A stretch of 64,000 bases of DNA from VAYN01 sp964540905 (GCA_964540905.1 CAZIOS010000006.1:55013-119012), one strand, 5' to 3'. Positions 39,924 through 50,056 are shown, counted from the stretch's first letter. Translations and numbers: made by a program. Notes: a model not told the origin generated them from the sequence alone.

Positions 39924-40796
39924 TCAGCTGTTCAGGGCGGCTGGCGCCAGCGAGCCCGCGTCGAGGACTTCGGCCGGGTCGGGGAGCTGGATGTCGGGAG
40001 TGGCGCCGAAGTGCGAGAGGTCGATCTGCAGGTCGAATGAGACCGGCGGCTGCCCCGTCTGCGGGGTCAGCGTCATCGCCTCACGCAGCCGTCGCACCAG
40101 CCCGGCTCGGTCGATCCAGACTTCGACCCCGATCGGGGTCGGCAGCTGCTGTGCGGCCTGTTCGTAGGCTTCCGCCGCGGCCTCGTTTCCTTCGCTGCGC
40201 AGCAGGCTCGCGAAGCGCCCGAGGTCGACGCTGGCGCGGTACCGAGTGGTGGCGACGCCATCGATCTCGTCGCTGCCGACCGTTTCGACTTCGTCGGCGA
40301 CCGCGCGCAGCATCTGCAGCCCTTCCTTGGCGTTGTTGCCGCTGACCGCGGCGGTGGCGCTGCCCTGACCGACCAGGGTCTTGAGGGGGACTCCGATCCA
40401 CTCCTTGCCCGGCGGCAGTTCCGCGCTGAACCGGTCCGAGTGCAGGTAGACCTCCTGCTCGTCGCCGACGGCTTCGATTTCGAATGACCCGCCGCTCGGC
40501 GCGGCCATCGTCATCCGCACCCGGCTGCTGCCGGTCGCGGCGTTGTAGTCGCCCTCGCCGTGGATGGAGATCGTCTCGGCCCCGCTCGCCGCGCTGGCGC
40601 TCGCCGTGATCTCCATGTGGGCGCCGGGGACCTGCTGGGTCCGCTCGGCCGCGGCTGCGACCGGGTTGAGCGGGTCGCCGTCGCTGTGCAGGAAGGAGTT
40701 GAGGACGACCGCGATCAGCAGCAGCGAGAGCAGGGCGGCGAGCTGCAGCAGGCGCCGTGAGAGGCGCTCGGCGGATGTCAGCGTCGCGTCCCCCAA
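39924..40796 (-). CDS. Membrane-anchored LppX/LprG-like protein
   Basis: 290 residues with an N-terminal anchor (LLQLAALLSLLLIAVVLNSF). The extracytoplasmic part has repeated beta strands with a lipoprotein-carrier look: ETISIHGEGDYNAATGSSRV, ELPPGKEWIGVPLKTL, and GVEVWIDRAGLVRRLREAMT. Similar in layout to actinobacterial LppX/LprG or LolA-like proteins, which bind lipids, but with no lipobox Cys. Role unknown. Confidence 0.6.
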   Translation of the reverse strand: MGDATLTSAERLSRRLLQLAALLSLLLIAVVLNSFLHSDGDPLNPVAAAAERTQQVPGAHMEITASASAASGAETISIHGEGDYNAATGSSRVRMTMAAPSGGSFEIEAVGDEQEVYLHSDRFSAELPPGKEWIGVPLKTLVGQGSATAAVSGNNAKEGLQMLRAVADEVETVGSDEIDGVATTRYRASVDLGRFASLLRSEGNEAAAEAYEQAAQQLPTPIGVEVWIDRAGLVRRLREAMTLTPQTGQPPVSFDLQIDLSHFGATPDIQLPDPAEVLDAGSLAPAALNS

Positions 40797-40840
40797 GGCC
40801 GGGTTTCATCGGCCGCGGCGCGGCTCGACTTGAGCGCCGC

Positions 40841-41548
40841 TCAGTCGAACATCTCGTTGACGTCGCCGGCGGCGACGCTGAGGACGCCGTCGATCTCGCC
40901 CAGCTCCGCCGCCAGCGCCGCGACCGAGCCGGGGCCGTGGACCTCGAGCGCGACCGAGACGGCGCCGGCGTGCCCCTCGTGGCCGCCCTCGGCGCGGTCG
41001 ACATTGACGTCGGCGACCTTGAAGTCGCGCGAGGTGCAGGCGGCGAGGACGCGGCGGAGGATGCCGCGGCCGTCCTCGTAGACCAGCCGCAGGGCGGAGG
41101 GGGCGTAGGGCGAGGCCGGCAACCGTCGGGCCAGCGGCGAGATCACGAAGACGACGAAGAAGTAGGCGGCGGTGGTGGCGATCGCCAGCAGCGTCAGCGA
41201 GGCGCCGCAGGCGGCGCCGATCGCCGCCGTCAGCCAGACGCCGGCGGCGGTGGTGAGGCCGCGGACCGAGTCGCGGCGGACGAAGATCAGGCCGGCGCCG
41301 ATGAAGCCGATCCCGGAGACGATCTGGGCGGCGATGCGGGAGGGGTCGAGGACGACGGTCCGCGGCTCCAGCACGTCGAAGAAGCCGTACTTGCTGATCA
41401 GCATGAACAGCGCCGAGCCGAGCCCGACCAGGGTGTAGGTGCGCAGCCCGGCGGCCTTCTGGCGCAGCTCGCGCTCGAGCCCGATCGCCGAGGAGAGGGC
41501 CAGGGCCAGAGCCAGGCGCCAGATAATGTCCAGTTCGTTGACCGAGAT
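40841..41548 (-). CDS. mgtC: MgtC/SapB-family membrane protein (start uncertain)
   Basis: About 235 residues. The MgtC core begins ELDIIWRLALALALSSAIGL, then ERELRQKAAGLRTYTLVGLG, SGIGFIGAGLIFVRRDS and GLTTAAGVWLTAAIGAA, followed by a C-terminal ACT-like domain. The conserved N-terminus lies upstream of the first ATG (41404), yet no ATG, GTG or TTG occurs between that ATG and the stop at 41557. ATC at 41548 or CTG at 41533 would be the start. MgtC proteins are linked to Mg2+ limitation and phosphate balance. Confidence 0.8.
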   Translation of the reverse strand: MSVNELDIIWRLALALALSSAIGLERELRQKAAGLRTYTLVGLGSALFMLISKYGFFDVLEPRTVVLDPSRIAAQIVSGIGFIGAGLIFVRRDSVRGLTTAAGVWLTAAIGAACGASLTLLAIATTAAYFFVVFVISPLARRLPASPYAPSALRLVYEDGRGILRRVLAACTSRDFKVADVNVDRAEGGHEGHAGAVSVALEVHGPGSVAALAAELGEIDGVLSVAAGDVNEMFD

Positions 41549-41560
41549 AGTCGGCTAAGC

Positions 41561-42730
41561 CTAGGGGAGCTCGTCGCGGCGGCGCTGGAGGAAGTCGCGC
41601 TCGGCGCCGGAGTGGACCAGCGCCAGCGCCTGCTCGTAGGCGGCGCGGGCCTCGGCCTCGCGCCCGAGCCGCCGCAGCAGCTCGGCCCGGGCCGCCGGCA
41701 GGTGGTGGTAGCGCGGCAGCTCCAGGGCGTCGAGCAGCGCCAGGCCAGCCGCGGCGTCGCCGGCCTCGGCGATCGCGACGGCGTGGTTGAGCGCGACCAC
41801 CGGCGAGCCGGTCACCCGTCCCAGCTCGGCGTAGAGGGCGGCGATCTGGGGCCAGTCCGGCGGCTGCTCCAGGTGCAGCGAGGCGATCGCCGCCTGCAGC
41901 GCGTAGGGTCCGCGGCCGCCGAGCGCCAGCGCCCGCTCCAGCGCCGCCCGGCCCTGCTCGATCTCCGCGCCGTCCCAGAGCGAGCGGTCCTGGTCGCCGA
42001 GCAGGACCAGGGTGCCGTCGGCGAAGCGGGCCTCGCGGCGGGCGTCGTGGAGAAGCATCAGCGCCAGCAGCCCCTGCGCCTCGGCCTCGTCCGGCATCAG
42101 CTCGGCCAGCGCCCGGCCGAGCCAGACCGCCTCCGCCGCCAGCTCGCCGCGGCCGCCGTAGCCCTCGTTGAAGATCAGGTAGATGACCGCGAGCACGGTC
42201 GCCAGCCGCTGCGGCAGCAGCTCGGGAGGGGGGACGCGGAAGGGGATGCCGGCGTCGCGGACCTTCTTCTTCGCCCGCGCCAGCCGCTTCGCCATCGTCG
42301 CCTCGGGAACGAGGAAGGCGCGGGCGATCTCGGCGGTCTGCAGGCCGCCGAGCGTGCGCAGCGCCAGCGCCACCTGCGCCTCGGTCGCCAGCGCCGGGTG
42401 GCAGCAGGTGAAGATCAGCTCCAGCCGCTCGTCGGGGAAGGCGGTGTCGGCGCTCTGCTCGTCCACGGTCGCGGTCTCCTGCTCGGCTGCGAGCAAGCGG
42501 GTCTTGGCGGCGAGGGTGCGGTCGCGGCGGATGCGGTCGATCGCCCGGTTGCGGGCGGTCGCGATCAGCCAGGCCCGCGGGTTGGCCGGCGTGCCCTCCC
42601 GCGGCCAGCGCTCGGCGGCGAGCGCGAACGCCGACTGGGCGGCTTCCTCGGCGAGGTCGATGTCGCCGAGGAAGCCGATCAGGGTGGCGAGGACGCGCCC
42701 CCACTCGCGGCGGAAGACGCGCTCGATCAG
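41561..42730 (-). CDS. ECF42-type RNA polymerase sigma factor with C-terminal TPR-like extension
   Basis: 389 residues if started at the CTG 42730 (the next in-frame TTG at 42496 would remove sigma region 2). Region 2: LIERVFRREWGRVLATLIGF, WLIATARNRAIDRIRRD; region 4: QVALALRTLGGLQTAEIARA. The long C-terminal helical part (IYLIFNEGYGG, then LLALMLLHDARREA) is typical of the ECF42 group. The CTG overlaps the stop of the DGPF gene as CTGA. It probably redirects RNA polymerase, with the DGPF protein as partner. Confidence 0.85.
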   Translation of the reverse strand: MIERVFRREWGRVLATLIGFLGDIDLAEEAAQSAFALAAERWPREGTPANPRAWLIATARNRAIDRIRRDRTLAAKTRLLAAEQETATVDEQSADTAFPDERLELIFTCCHPALATEAQVALALRTLGGLQTAEIARAFLVPEATMAKRLARAKKKVRDAGIPFRVPPPELLPQRLATVLAVIYLIFNEGYGGRGELAAEAVWLGRALAELMPDEAEAQGLLALMLLHDARREARFADGTLVLLGDQDRSLWDGAEIEQGRAALERALALGGRGPYALQAAIASLHLEQPPDWPQIAALYAELGRVTGSPVVALNHAVAIAEAGDAAAGLALLDALELPRYHHLPAARAELLRRLGREAEARAAYEQALALVHSGAERDFLQRRRDELP

Positions 42731-43071
42731 CGCTCCACCACGGGCCGCACCTCGACCTTGCCGCCCAGCCGCGCCGCCGGGATCCGCGCCGCCAGGGACA
42801 GCGCCGCGTCGAGGTCGTCGGCCTCGACCAGGTAGTAGCCGCCGAGCACCTCCTTGGTCGTCGCGAAGGGACCGTCGGTGGTCAGCGTCTCACCGTCGGC
42901 GACGGTGACCGTGGTCGCCGTGTCCGACGGCTGCAGCTGGGCGCCGCCGGTTACCCCCGGGGCCTGGGAGATCGCCATGTACTCGCCCATGATCGCGTTG
43001 CGCTCGTCCTCGGAGAGCCGTTCGAACTCCTCCAGCGACTCGCCTGAGTAGATCAGCAGCATGTATTGCAT
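42727..43071 (-). CDS. DGPF/YCII-domain protein, partner of the ECF42 sigma factor
   Basis: 114 residues. YCII-like fold with MQYMLLIYSGESLEEFERL, the diagnostic TLTTDGPFATTKEVLGGYYL (DGPF motif) and DDLDAALSLAARIP. DGPF proteins are encoded beside ECF42 sigma factors and may act with them. The stop overlaps the proposed CTG start of the sigma gene. Cytoplasmic. Confidence 0.9.
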   Translation of the reverse strand: MQYMLLIYSGESLEEFERLSEDERNAIMGEYMAISQAPGVTGGAQLQPSDTATTVTVADGETLTTDGPFATTKEVLGGYYLVEADDLDAALSLAARIPAARLGGKVEVRPVVER

Positions 43072-43150
43072 CGTTGCCTCCTTGGCAGTTGATCGTCGCA
43101 GCTAAGACGAACGGGAGGCGCGAAAAAGGACAGCGAGCCGCAAACCGCCG

Positions 43151-43527
43151 CTAGCGCCGGGTGGGCGCCGGCAGGTTCAGCCGCTTGCGGGCGGCGGCGA
43201 CGGCGAAGACGGAGGAGCGGCAGGCCTTGGCGATGATGCCGTCGCCGTGGTCGGGCCGGCGCCGGACCTCGAACTCGATCAGCGCCGCCCGTCGCAGTTT
43301 GGCCCGGGTCTCGATCGGGCAGTCGCTCGGCGCCGACTCCAGCGCCGCCTGGGCGGCGCGCTCGCGGCGGCAGAGCAGGCAGAAGGTGCCCTCCGCAGAA
43401 GAGGTCCAGGACTCGGGCAGCGGCACCCGCTCGCCGCCCACCTTGCTGAGCGAGACGCCGCAGTGGTCGCAGGTCCACCTGGTCGCGGTCTTGGCCCTCG
43501 CCGCGGCTTTGGTCTGGGTCGCCGGGC

Positions 43528-43531
<4 letters not shown>
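43151..43531 (-). CDS. Zinc-ribbon protein
   Basis: 126 residues. CDHCGVSL (26-29) and CLLCRRERAAQ (about 51-54) form a CxxC...CxxC zinc ribbon; a basic helical C-terminus follows (AALIEFEVRRRP, then GIIAKACRSSVFAVAAARKR). Its ATG overlaps the DEAD-box helicase stop (ATGA), so both are made from one message; an RNA-related role is a guess. Confidence 0.65.
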
Positions 43532-44775
<1,244 letters not shown>

Positions 44776-44960
44776 GAAGAAATGCTCCTTAGTTTTTGCG
44801 ATTCGGGGAGATCCAGCAGCCCCAAAACGCCTAGAAGCGAACGGAGGAAACGGAACCTCTCGGGTGACGATTGCGTCGAACCCGACCTCCACACCGTAGC
44901 AGGGCCGATCTTTTGGCCTGCTTTCAGGCACTTTTTACGAGCGCCTCCTACACTGAAGGA

Positions 44961-45332
44961 ATGGCGGCGGAGGCCGAGTCCGAGCAGACCTACACGCTCT
45001 ACCGGCGTGGGATCGAGTTGCTCGAAGACGGCGATTTCGAGCACGCGGCGGAGCCGCTGGCCGAGGCGGCTCGGCGGGCGCCGGAGAAGTCCTCGGTCCG
45101 TGAGGCGCTCGGCCGCGCCTACTACCGCGCCGGCCGCTACGCCAAGGCGGCGGTCGAGTTCGAGGCCGTGGTCGAGACCCAGCACGTCAACGACTACGCC
45201 CACTTCTGCCTCGGCCGCGCCCTCAGCATGACCGGCGAGAAGGCCCGCGCCCGCCACCACCTGGCGCTCGCCTCGAACCTGCGCCCGGACCGCAGCGACT
45301 ACCGCTTCTACCGCCGCCTGCTCGACGCCTGA
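44961..45332 (+). CDS. TPR-repeat protein
   Basis: 123 residues from the ATG at 44961, preceded by GAAGGA. Three TPR-like helical pairs: YTLYRRGIELLEDGDFEHAA, SSVREALGRAYYRAGRYAKA, and NDYAHFCLGRALSMTGEKAR. A small scaffold or adaptor protein of the cytoplasm; the partner is unknown. Convergent with the protease at 45343. Confidence 0.8.
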   Translation: MAAEAESEQTYTLYRRGIELLEDGDFEHAAEPLAEAARRAPEKSSVREALGRAYYRAGRYAKAAVEFEAVVETQHVNDYAHFCLGRALSMTGEKARARHHLALASNLRPDRSDYRFYRRLLDA

Positions 45333-45342
45333 GCCGGCCGGC

Positions 45343-46314
45343 TCAGAGGCCCGCGACGAGCTTGAGGATGTTTTCGCTCGAGAAGTAGGGCCCGTAGGTG
45401 CGGGTCTTGTTGTCGAGGTGGAGGTAGGTGTTGATGCCGTCGATCTCGGCGCCTTCGTCGATCAGCCAGCCGCCGCCGCTGGCGCCGGGGGCCCAGCGGC
45501 AGCGGATCGCCATCGTCGGCGGGCCGGGCAGGGGCTCGGAGAGCAGGTCGTCGCCGACGTAGGGGGACTGGCAGCCCTGCATCCGCTTGGTTTCCCCCGG
45601 GTAGCCGAAGGTCTGGAAGACCTGGTGGCGGCTGAGGTCGGCGACGATCGTGGCGCCGCCGCCGACCGCGTCGGCGACGTTGACGCCTTCGGCGTTGGGG
45701 AAGGTGAGGAAGGCGCCCATGTCGAAGTCGGGGTTGCCCTGCTTGACCCACTGCGGCAGCGCCCGGATCGTCTTGCGGCGGGCGACGAAGGCGCCGAACG
45801 GGGCGAGGCCGCCGGTGTAGGCGGGGACGAACTCGAGGTAGTTGGAGTAGACGCCGCGTTCGCCCGCTTCGGCGCCGCCGTTGACGCAGTGGCCGGCGGT
45901 GAGGACGAGCTGGCGGCTGGGGCTGTTGATCGCCGTCCCCGAGCAGTAGCCGCGGAGGTCGCCGCGGCGGATGAAGATCCGGCCCTCGACCGAGTAGGGC
46001 GGGGTTTCCGGCGTCGCGACGGGGGTGAAGCTGGCGCTGGCCTGACCCGATTCGGGGGCGCCGAGGCGGGTGTGGGCGCGGCCGCTGCCGTCGACGACGA
46101 GGTCGAGTGGGCGGGCGCTGCGCATCCGCGCCGGCGTCCAGTAGCGCTCGACCCGCTGGCTCACGGCGGCGGCGCGGCTGGCGCTGGCGGCGCCGCTCTG
46201 GGGCGCCGCCGCGAGCGCGCCGGCCGGGCCGGCGACGAGCACCGCCGCGAGGGCGGCGAGCCCCGCGAGCGGTCCCGCGAAGCGTCGATGCTCCCCTTGC
46301 GCAAGCCCCTGCAT
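45343..46314 (-). CDS. Secreted trypsin-like serine protease (second copy)
   Basis: 323 residues from the ATG at 46314, giving a signal peptide (FAGPLAGLAALAAVLVAGPA). Triad: His in LVLTAGHCVNGG, Asp in NPDFDMGAFLTF, Ser in PGASGGGWLIDEG. Shares the RYWTPARMR/FWTPTRIR lead, the PPTM...CRW segment and spacing with the 182-1039 protein, so the two are paralogues. Exported; substrate unknown. The upstream gene at 46338 is another exported protein in the same direction. Confidence 0.85.
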   Translation of the reverse strand: MQGLAQGEHRRFAGPLAGLAALAAVLVAGPAGALAAAPQSGAASASRAAAVSQRVERYWTPARMRSARPLDLVVDGSGRAHTRLGAPESGQASASFTPVATPETPPYSVEGRIFIRRGDLRGYCSGTAINSPSRQLVLTAGHCVNGGAEAGERGVYSNYLEFVPAYTGGLAPFGAFVARRKTIRALPQWVKQGNPDFDMGAFLTFPNAEGVNVADAVGGGATIVADLSRHQVFQTFGYPGETKRMQGCQSPYVGDDLLSEPLPGPPTMAIRCRWAPGASGGGWLIDEGAEIDGINTYLHLDNKTRTYGPYFSSENILKLVAGL

Positions 46315-46337
46315 CCCCTCAGAACAATAGAGGGGCG

Positions 46338-47018
46338 TCAGCTGAGGAGGGGGATGACGCAGCGGTAGTGGTGGGGGGCGGTGTATATGGCGGAGTTCAC
46401 GACCGCCGAGGACGAGACGGTCACAACACCAAAGAGTTCTGGGCCAGAGACGTTCGTTATGTCGCTTGACCACTCGTCTCCCGACGTCAGCGCGACTCCA
46501 GGCTGTTGTGAGAACGCGGCCAGCAGCAGCGCCTCCGGCAGTTCGCCGCCCTGGGTGGCGCAGGAGAGGGCGGCGGTGGGGGCGCTCACGGCCGCCTCGC
46601 TGCTGACGACCTGCCAGCAGGCGCCGGCGAAGTAGCGGGTTTGGCCGCCGCAGCCGGCGCCGTGGCCGTTGACCCGCTGGGCGTCGATCGCGTTGACCGC
46701 GTTCAGCGCCGTCTGCGCGTCGCGGGCGCTGTCGGCGCTGTCGGCGTGGACGGCGGTCGGGACCTGGCCCAGCGTCGCCGTCTCGATCTTGGCGCCGGCG
46801 ATCGATTCCGGCAGCAGCCGGTCCGCCGGGATCGCCCCCGGCTTCAGCCGGTTGGCGGGGAGCGAGCCCGGCGCCAGCCGGTTGCCCGGCAGCGACTTGA
46901 CCTTGATCCTGTGGCCGTCGAGCTTCGCCGCCGCGTAGACGGTCCCGCCCAGGGCCGCGAACAGCGCCGTGCACGCGATCAGCAGCGCCGGCGACTGCCG
47001 GCGTAGTTGCCTACCCAT
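46338..47018 (-). CDS. Exported protein with pentad-like repeats
   Basis: 226 residues. A membrane or signal segment (ALLIACTALFAALGGTVYAA) is followed by repeats of the form G-x-L-x-x-x-R-L (SLPGNRLAPGSLPANRLKPG, then AIPADRLLPESIAG), which would give a beta-helical stalk, and a Cys-containing C-terminal domain (GCGGQTRYFAGACWQV). Common style in Solirubrobacterales; function unknown. Transcribed towards the protease gene 23 bases downstream. Confidence 0.65.
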   Translation of the reverse strand: MGRQLRRQSPALLIACTALFAALGGTVYAAAKLDGHRIKVKSLPGNRLAPGSLPANRLKPGAIPADRLLPESIAGAKIETATLGQVPTAVHADSADSARDAQTALNAVNAIDAQRVNGHGAGCGGQTRYFAGACWQVVSSEAAVSAPTAALSCATQGGELPEALLLAAFSQQPGVALTSGDEWSSDITNVSGPELFGVVTVSSSAVVNSAIYTAPHHYRCVIPLLS

Positions 47019-47154
47019 CAGATCATCCCTTCACTTGTTTGGACGAGACACCACCACTGACGGGGTGCCCCTTGAGTGGCGGCACCCTAATCGAGCGATA
47101 TCGCCGCCTGGACGAAAATCCGGCGGCCCCGATCGCGGTTAGACTCGCGCTTGT

Positions 47155-47330
47155 AAATACGGTCGGTGGTCAAGGGAAGTCCGGTGCGAAGCCGGCGCGG
47201 TCCCGCCACTGTGACCGGGTCAAGGAGACCGCGGGCGCCCTCGGGCGCCGGCCACTGGGGAGGACACCGAATCCCCGGGAAGGCGCGGCCTACCTACCCC
47301 GGAAGCCAGGAGACCTGTCCCCGGCCAGCC
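47155..47330 (+). promoter_or_regulatory. Cobalamin riboswitch
   Basis: Contains the conserved B12-riboswitch pieces in order: GGGAAGTCCGGTGCGAAGCC, GCGGTCCCGCCACTGTGACC and, after the variable P-region (GCGGGCGCCCTCGGGCGCC), GGAAGCCAGGAGACCTGTCC. AdoCbl-type binding would fold it and cut expression of the downstream operon. The DUF4430 gene starts 31 bases later, so control is probably at translation. It directly ties the operon to cobalamin. Confidence 0.93.
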
Positions 47331-47360
47331 ATGACAACCCTCGAGGAAAGGGTGGCTTCA

Positions 47361-48110
47361 ATGCCAAGAAACGTTCCATCCAGGCTGGCGGCTGTCTGCG
47401 CGCTGGCTCTCGTCCTGTCCATCTCCCTGGCCGCGACCGCGGCCGCCAAGGGCGTCTCCGCCAATCTCCGCGTCGTCGGCAAGGGCGGCAAGGTGCTCAG
47501 CGAACAGACGCTCAGCACCGGCACGATCGCGATCAAGACCAGCAAGCAGGCGACCTGCTTCGGCGCCGGCACCGGCGGCAGCGGCAGGTCCGTCACCGTC
47601 AAGGGCGCGACGGCGCTGGGCCTGCTGGCCCAGGCCTCGAAGTCGACCCCGGCGCTGCAGCCGCTGTCGGTCACCGACGCCTTCAGCTTCGGCCTCGGCA
47701 TCTGCGGGGTCGGCAAGAGCGTCGTCTCCGGCAAGGCCTCCTGGTACCTGAAGGTCAACCACAAAGGCGCCTCGGTCGGCGGCGACAAGCTCAAGCTCCA
47801 CGCCGGCGACGAAGTCCTCTGGGACCTGGCGCCGTCCTACCCGTACCCGAACGAGCTCGCCCTGGAAGCGCCCGCAAGCGCCACCGCCGGCGTGCCGTTC
47901 GCTGTCCGCGTCTTCTCCTACGACGAAAAGGGGAAGCGCGAGCCGGTCGCGGGGGCGACGGTGAGCGGGGCCAGCGGCCCGACCGATTCCCAGGGCAACG
48001 CGACGGTGACCCTGGCGGCGCCGACCGCGCTGCGGGCGACCCACGGCAAGGAAATCCCCTCGGCCGCGGCGCCGGTCTGCATCGGCGGCAGCTGCCCGAG
48101 CGGCTCCTAG
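47361..48110 (+). CDS. Secreted DUF4430 (transcobalamin beta-domain-like) protein
   Basis: 249 residues from the ATG at 47361, with GGAAAGGGTGG upstream; an earlier ATG at 47331 is possible. A signal peptide (RLAAVCALALVLSISLAATA) precedes a DUF4430-like domain (about 45-157: VTVKGATALGLLAQASKSTP, GKASWYLKVNHKGASVGG, LHAGDEVLWDL) and an Ig-like segment (ASATAGVPFAVRVFSYDEKG). Two Cys pairs may be disulfides. DUF4430 resembles the cobalamin-cupping C-terminal domain of transcobalamin/intrinsic factor. First gene of the B12-riboswitch operon. Confidence 0.8.
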   Translation: MPRNVPSRLAAVCALALVLSISLAATAAAKGVSANLRVVGKGGKVLSEQTLSTGTIAIKTSKQATCFGAGTGGSGRSVTVKGATALGLLAQASKSTPALQPLSVTDAFSFGLGICGVGKSVVSGKASWYLKVNHKGASVGGDKLKLHAGDEVLWDLAPSYPYPNELALEAPASATAGVPFAVRVFSYDEKGKREPVAGATVSGASGPTDSQGNATVTLAAPTALRATHGKEIPSAAAPVCIGGSCPSGS

Positions 48111-49034
48111 GTGAAGCGGCGCCGCGGCACGGCGATCGCGGGCGCGCTGCTGGCGCTGCTCGCGATCGCCGGCTGCGGCCTCGGCCCCGGCGCCGGGGTC
48201 GGCGCGGTCGAACTGACCGTGACCCGGGACTTCGGCGCCAGCTCGCTGCTGGCGCGCCAGGTCGGCGACGTCAAGGAATCCGACACGGTGATGCGGGTGC
48301 TCGAAGCCAACGCGGAAATCGAGACCCGCTACGGCGGCGGCTTCGTGCAGTCGATCGACGGCCTCGAAGAAGCCCAGCGCGGCGGCCACCCCTACGACTG
48401 GTTCTACTTCGTCGACGGGATCGAGTCGCCGGTCGGCGCCGCCGACCTGCCGCTGCACGGCGGCGAGCGGATCTGGTGGGACTACCGTGATTGGGGTGCG
48501 ACGATCCAGGTGCCGGCGGTGGTCGGCTCCTGGCCGGCGCCGTTCACGACCGGCTACGAAGGCAAGCGGCCGCCGGTGGCGGTCGAGTGCGAGGGCGGGG
48601 GAGCGGCCTGCGCGACGGCGCGGGCGGCGCTCGAAGGCGCAGGCGTGAAACTCGCCGCCGGCGTCCCCAGCGGCGCGATCCGCGTCCTCGTCGGCCCCTG
48701 GGCGCGGCTGCGCTCTGACCCGGCGGCGGCCCAGCTCGAGTCCGGCCCGGCGGAAAGCGGCGTCTACGCCGAGTTAGAGCCGGACGCCGGCGGCTACTCG
48801 CTGCGCGGCCTCGACGAAGGCGGCGCGCCCGCCGATGACCTCGGCCCCGGCGCCGGCCTGGTCGCCGCGACCCGCCGCTACGAAGGGGCGCCGGTCTGGC
48901 TGGTGACGGGGGGGACGGGCGCCGCCGTGCGCGCCGCCGCCGGCCTGCTCGACCGAGCCGACCTGCGCGACCATTACGCGGTGGCGACCGAGGCCGGGAA
49001 GGAGACGCCGCTGCCGTTGCGGGGCGCGCGATGA
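48111..49034 (+). CDS. DUF4430-domain lipoprotein
   Basis: 307 residues from a GTG at 48111, directly after the previous stop. Lipobox LLALLAIAGC (Cys about 20). DUF4430-like domain at about 30-125: VELTVTRDFGASSLLARQVG, SDTVMRVLEANAEIETRYGG, DWFYFVDGIESPVGAADLPL, GERIWWDYRDW. The remaining 180 residues are a second, unassigned domain. Predicted to sit on the outer membrane face and bind cobalamin with, or for, the ECF transporter that follows. Confidence 0.82.
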   Translation: MKRRRGTAIAGALLALLAIAGCGLGPGAGVGAVELTVTRDFGASSLLARQVGDVKESDTVMRVLEANAEIETRYGGGFVQSIDGLEEAQRGGHPYDWFYFVDGIESPVGAADLPLHGGERIWWDYRDWGATIQVPAVVGSWPAPFTTGYEGKRPPVAVECEGGGAACATARAALEGAGVKLAAGVPSGAIRVLVGPWARLRSDPAAAQLESGPAESGVYAELEPDAGGYSLRGLDEGGAPADDLGPGAGLVAATRRYEGAPVWLVTGGTGAAVRAAAGLLDRADLRDHYAVATEAGKETPLPLRGAR

Positions 49035-50056
49035 GATCGCCGTTCGCCTACGCGCCGCGGCCACGACCGCTGCAGGCGGCATCGCCCGGAGCCGCCGTCG
49101 CCTACCTGGGCGCCTTCGTCGTCGTCGCCTTCCTCTACTCGAGTCCGCTGGTGCTGCTGGCGGCCGGCGCCGGGGTGGCGCTGGCGGGGAGGATCGCCGG
49201 CGCCGGCGCCGCGGTGCGGGTGGCGCTGCGGATGGGGCTGACCCTGGCGCTGCTGGTCGTCGCCGTCAACGCCCTCGTCGTCCACCGCGGCGAGACGGTG
49301 CTGGCCCGGCTCGGCCATTGGCCCCTGTTCGGCCAGGTCGACGTCACCCTCGAGGCGATCGTCGCCGGCGCCTCGATCGGGCTGCGGGCGGCGGTGGCGA
49401 TCGTCGCCTTCGCCGTCTACTCGGCCTGCGTCGACCCCGACCGGGTGCTGCGGGCGCTGCGCCCGCTGGCCGGGCGCTCGGCGCTGACCGCGACCCTGGT
49501 CTCGCGCCTGGTCCCGGTTGCCACCGCCGACGCCGAGCGCCTGCGCGACGCCGCCCGCCTGCGCGGCCCCGGCGCCGCCGAGGCCGGCCGGGCGCCGCTG
49601 GCCCGGCGCCTGCTCGCCGGCTCACTCGACCGCGCCGTCGACGTTGCCGCGACCCTGGAGCTGCGCGGCTACAGCCTCGATCGCGGCGCCCGACGCGGAC
49701 GTGAACGATTGCTGGGGCCGGGACAACAGAAATCGTTCGCGAGACGCTCGCGCTACGACCGCCGCTTCTACGCCGCCGGCGCGGCGCTGCTGGCGGCGGC
49801 GATCGCCGCCAAGCTGGCCGGCGCCGACTCCTTCCGCACCTACCCGGCGATCGCCCTCGCCCTCGGCCCCGCGACGCTGGCGATCTCGGCGCTGCTGCTG
49901 CTCGGCGGCCTGGCGCCGTCGCGTCGCAGGCCGAAGCGCGCCGCCGCCGCGCCGAGCGCCGCCGCGACCGTCCCGCCGCCGCGCGGCCCCGGAGCCGCCC
50001 CGGCCCCGGAGCCGTCCCTGGGGTCGGCCTTCGCGCTGGGAGCGCCCCGTGTCTGA
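49031..50056 (+). CDS. ecfT: Energy-coupling factor transporter transmembrane protein EcfT
   Basis: 341 residues overlapping the previous stop (ATGA). CbiQ/EcfT family with about six helices and the two coupling Ala-Arg-Gly-type motifs DAARLRG and ATLELRGYSLDRG that contact the ATPases. It links the S-component to ATP hydrolysis. A copy of the short palindromic repeat (49703-49738) lies in-frame at the linker RERLLGPGQQKSFARRS before the last helices. The C-terminus is a Pro/Ala-rich tail. Confidence 0.9.
   Translation: MRSPFAYAPRPRPLQAASPGAAVAYLGAFVVVAFLYSSPLVLLAAGAGVALAGRIAGAGAAVRVALRMGLTLALLVVAVNALVVHRGETVLARLGHWPLFGQVDVTLEAIVAGASIGLRAAVAIVAFAVYSACVDPDRVLRALRPLAGRSALTATLVSRLVPVATADAERLRDAARLRGPGAAEAGRAPLARRLLAGSLDRAVDVAATLELRGYSLDRGARRGRERLLGPGQQKSFARRSRYDRRFYAAGAALLAAAIAAKLAGADSFRTYPAIALALGPATLAISALLLLGGLAPSRRRPKRAAAAPSAAATVPPPRGPGAAPAPEPSLGSAFALGAPRV
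49703..49738. repeat. Short palindromic repeat, GCGTTCG family, copy 3 (inside ecfT)
   Basis: Arms GAACGATT (49703-49710) and AATCGTTC (49731-49738) around GCTGGGGCCGGGACAACAGA. Related to copies at 15488, 39835 and 56898 by the GAACG arms and GGGACAA loop. It lies in-frame within ecfT. Confidence 0.5.
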
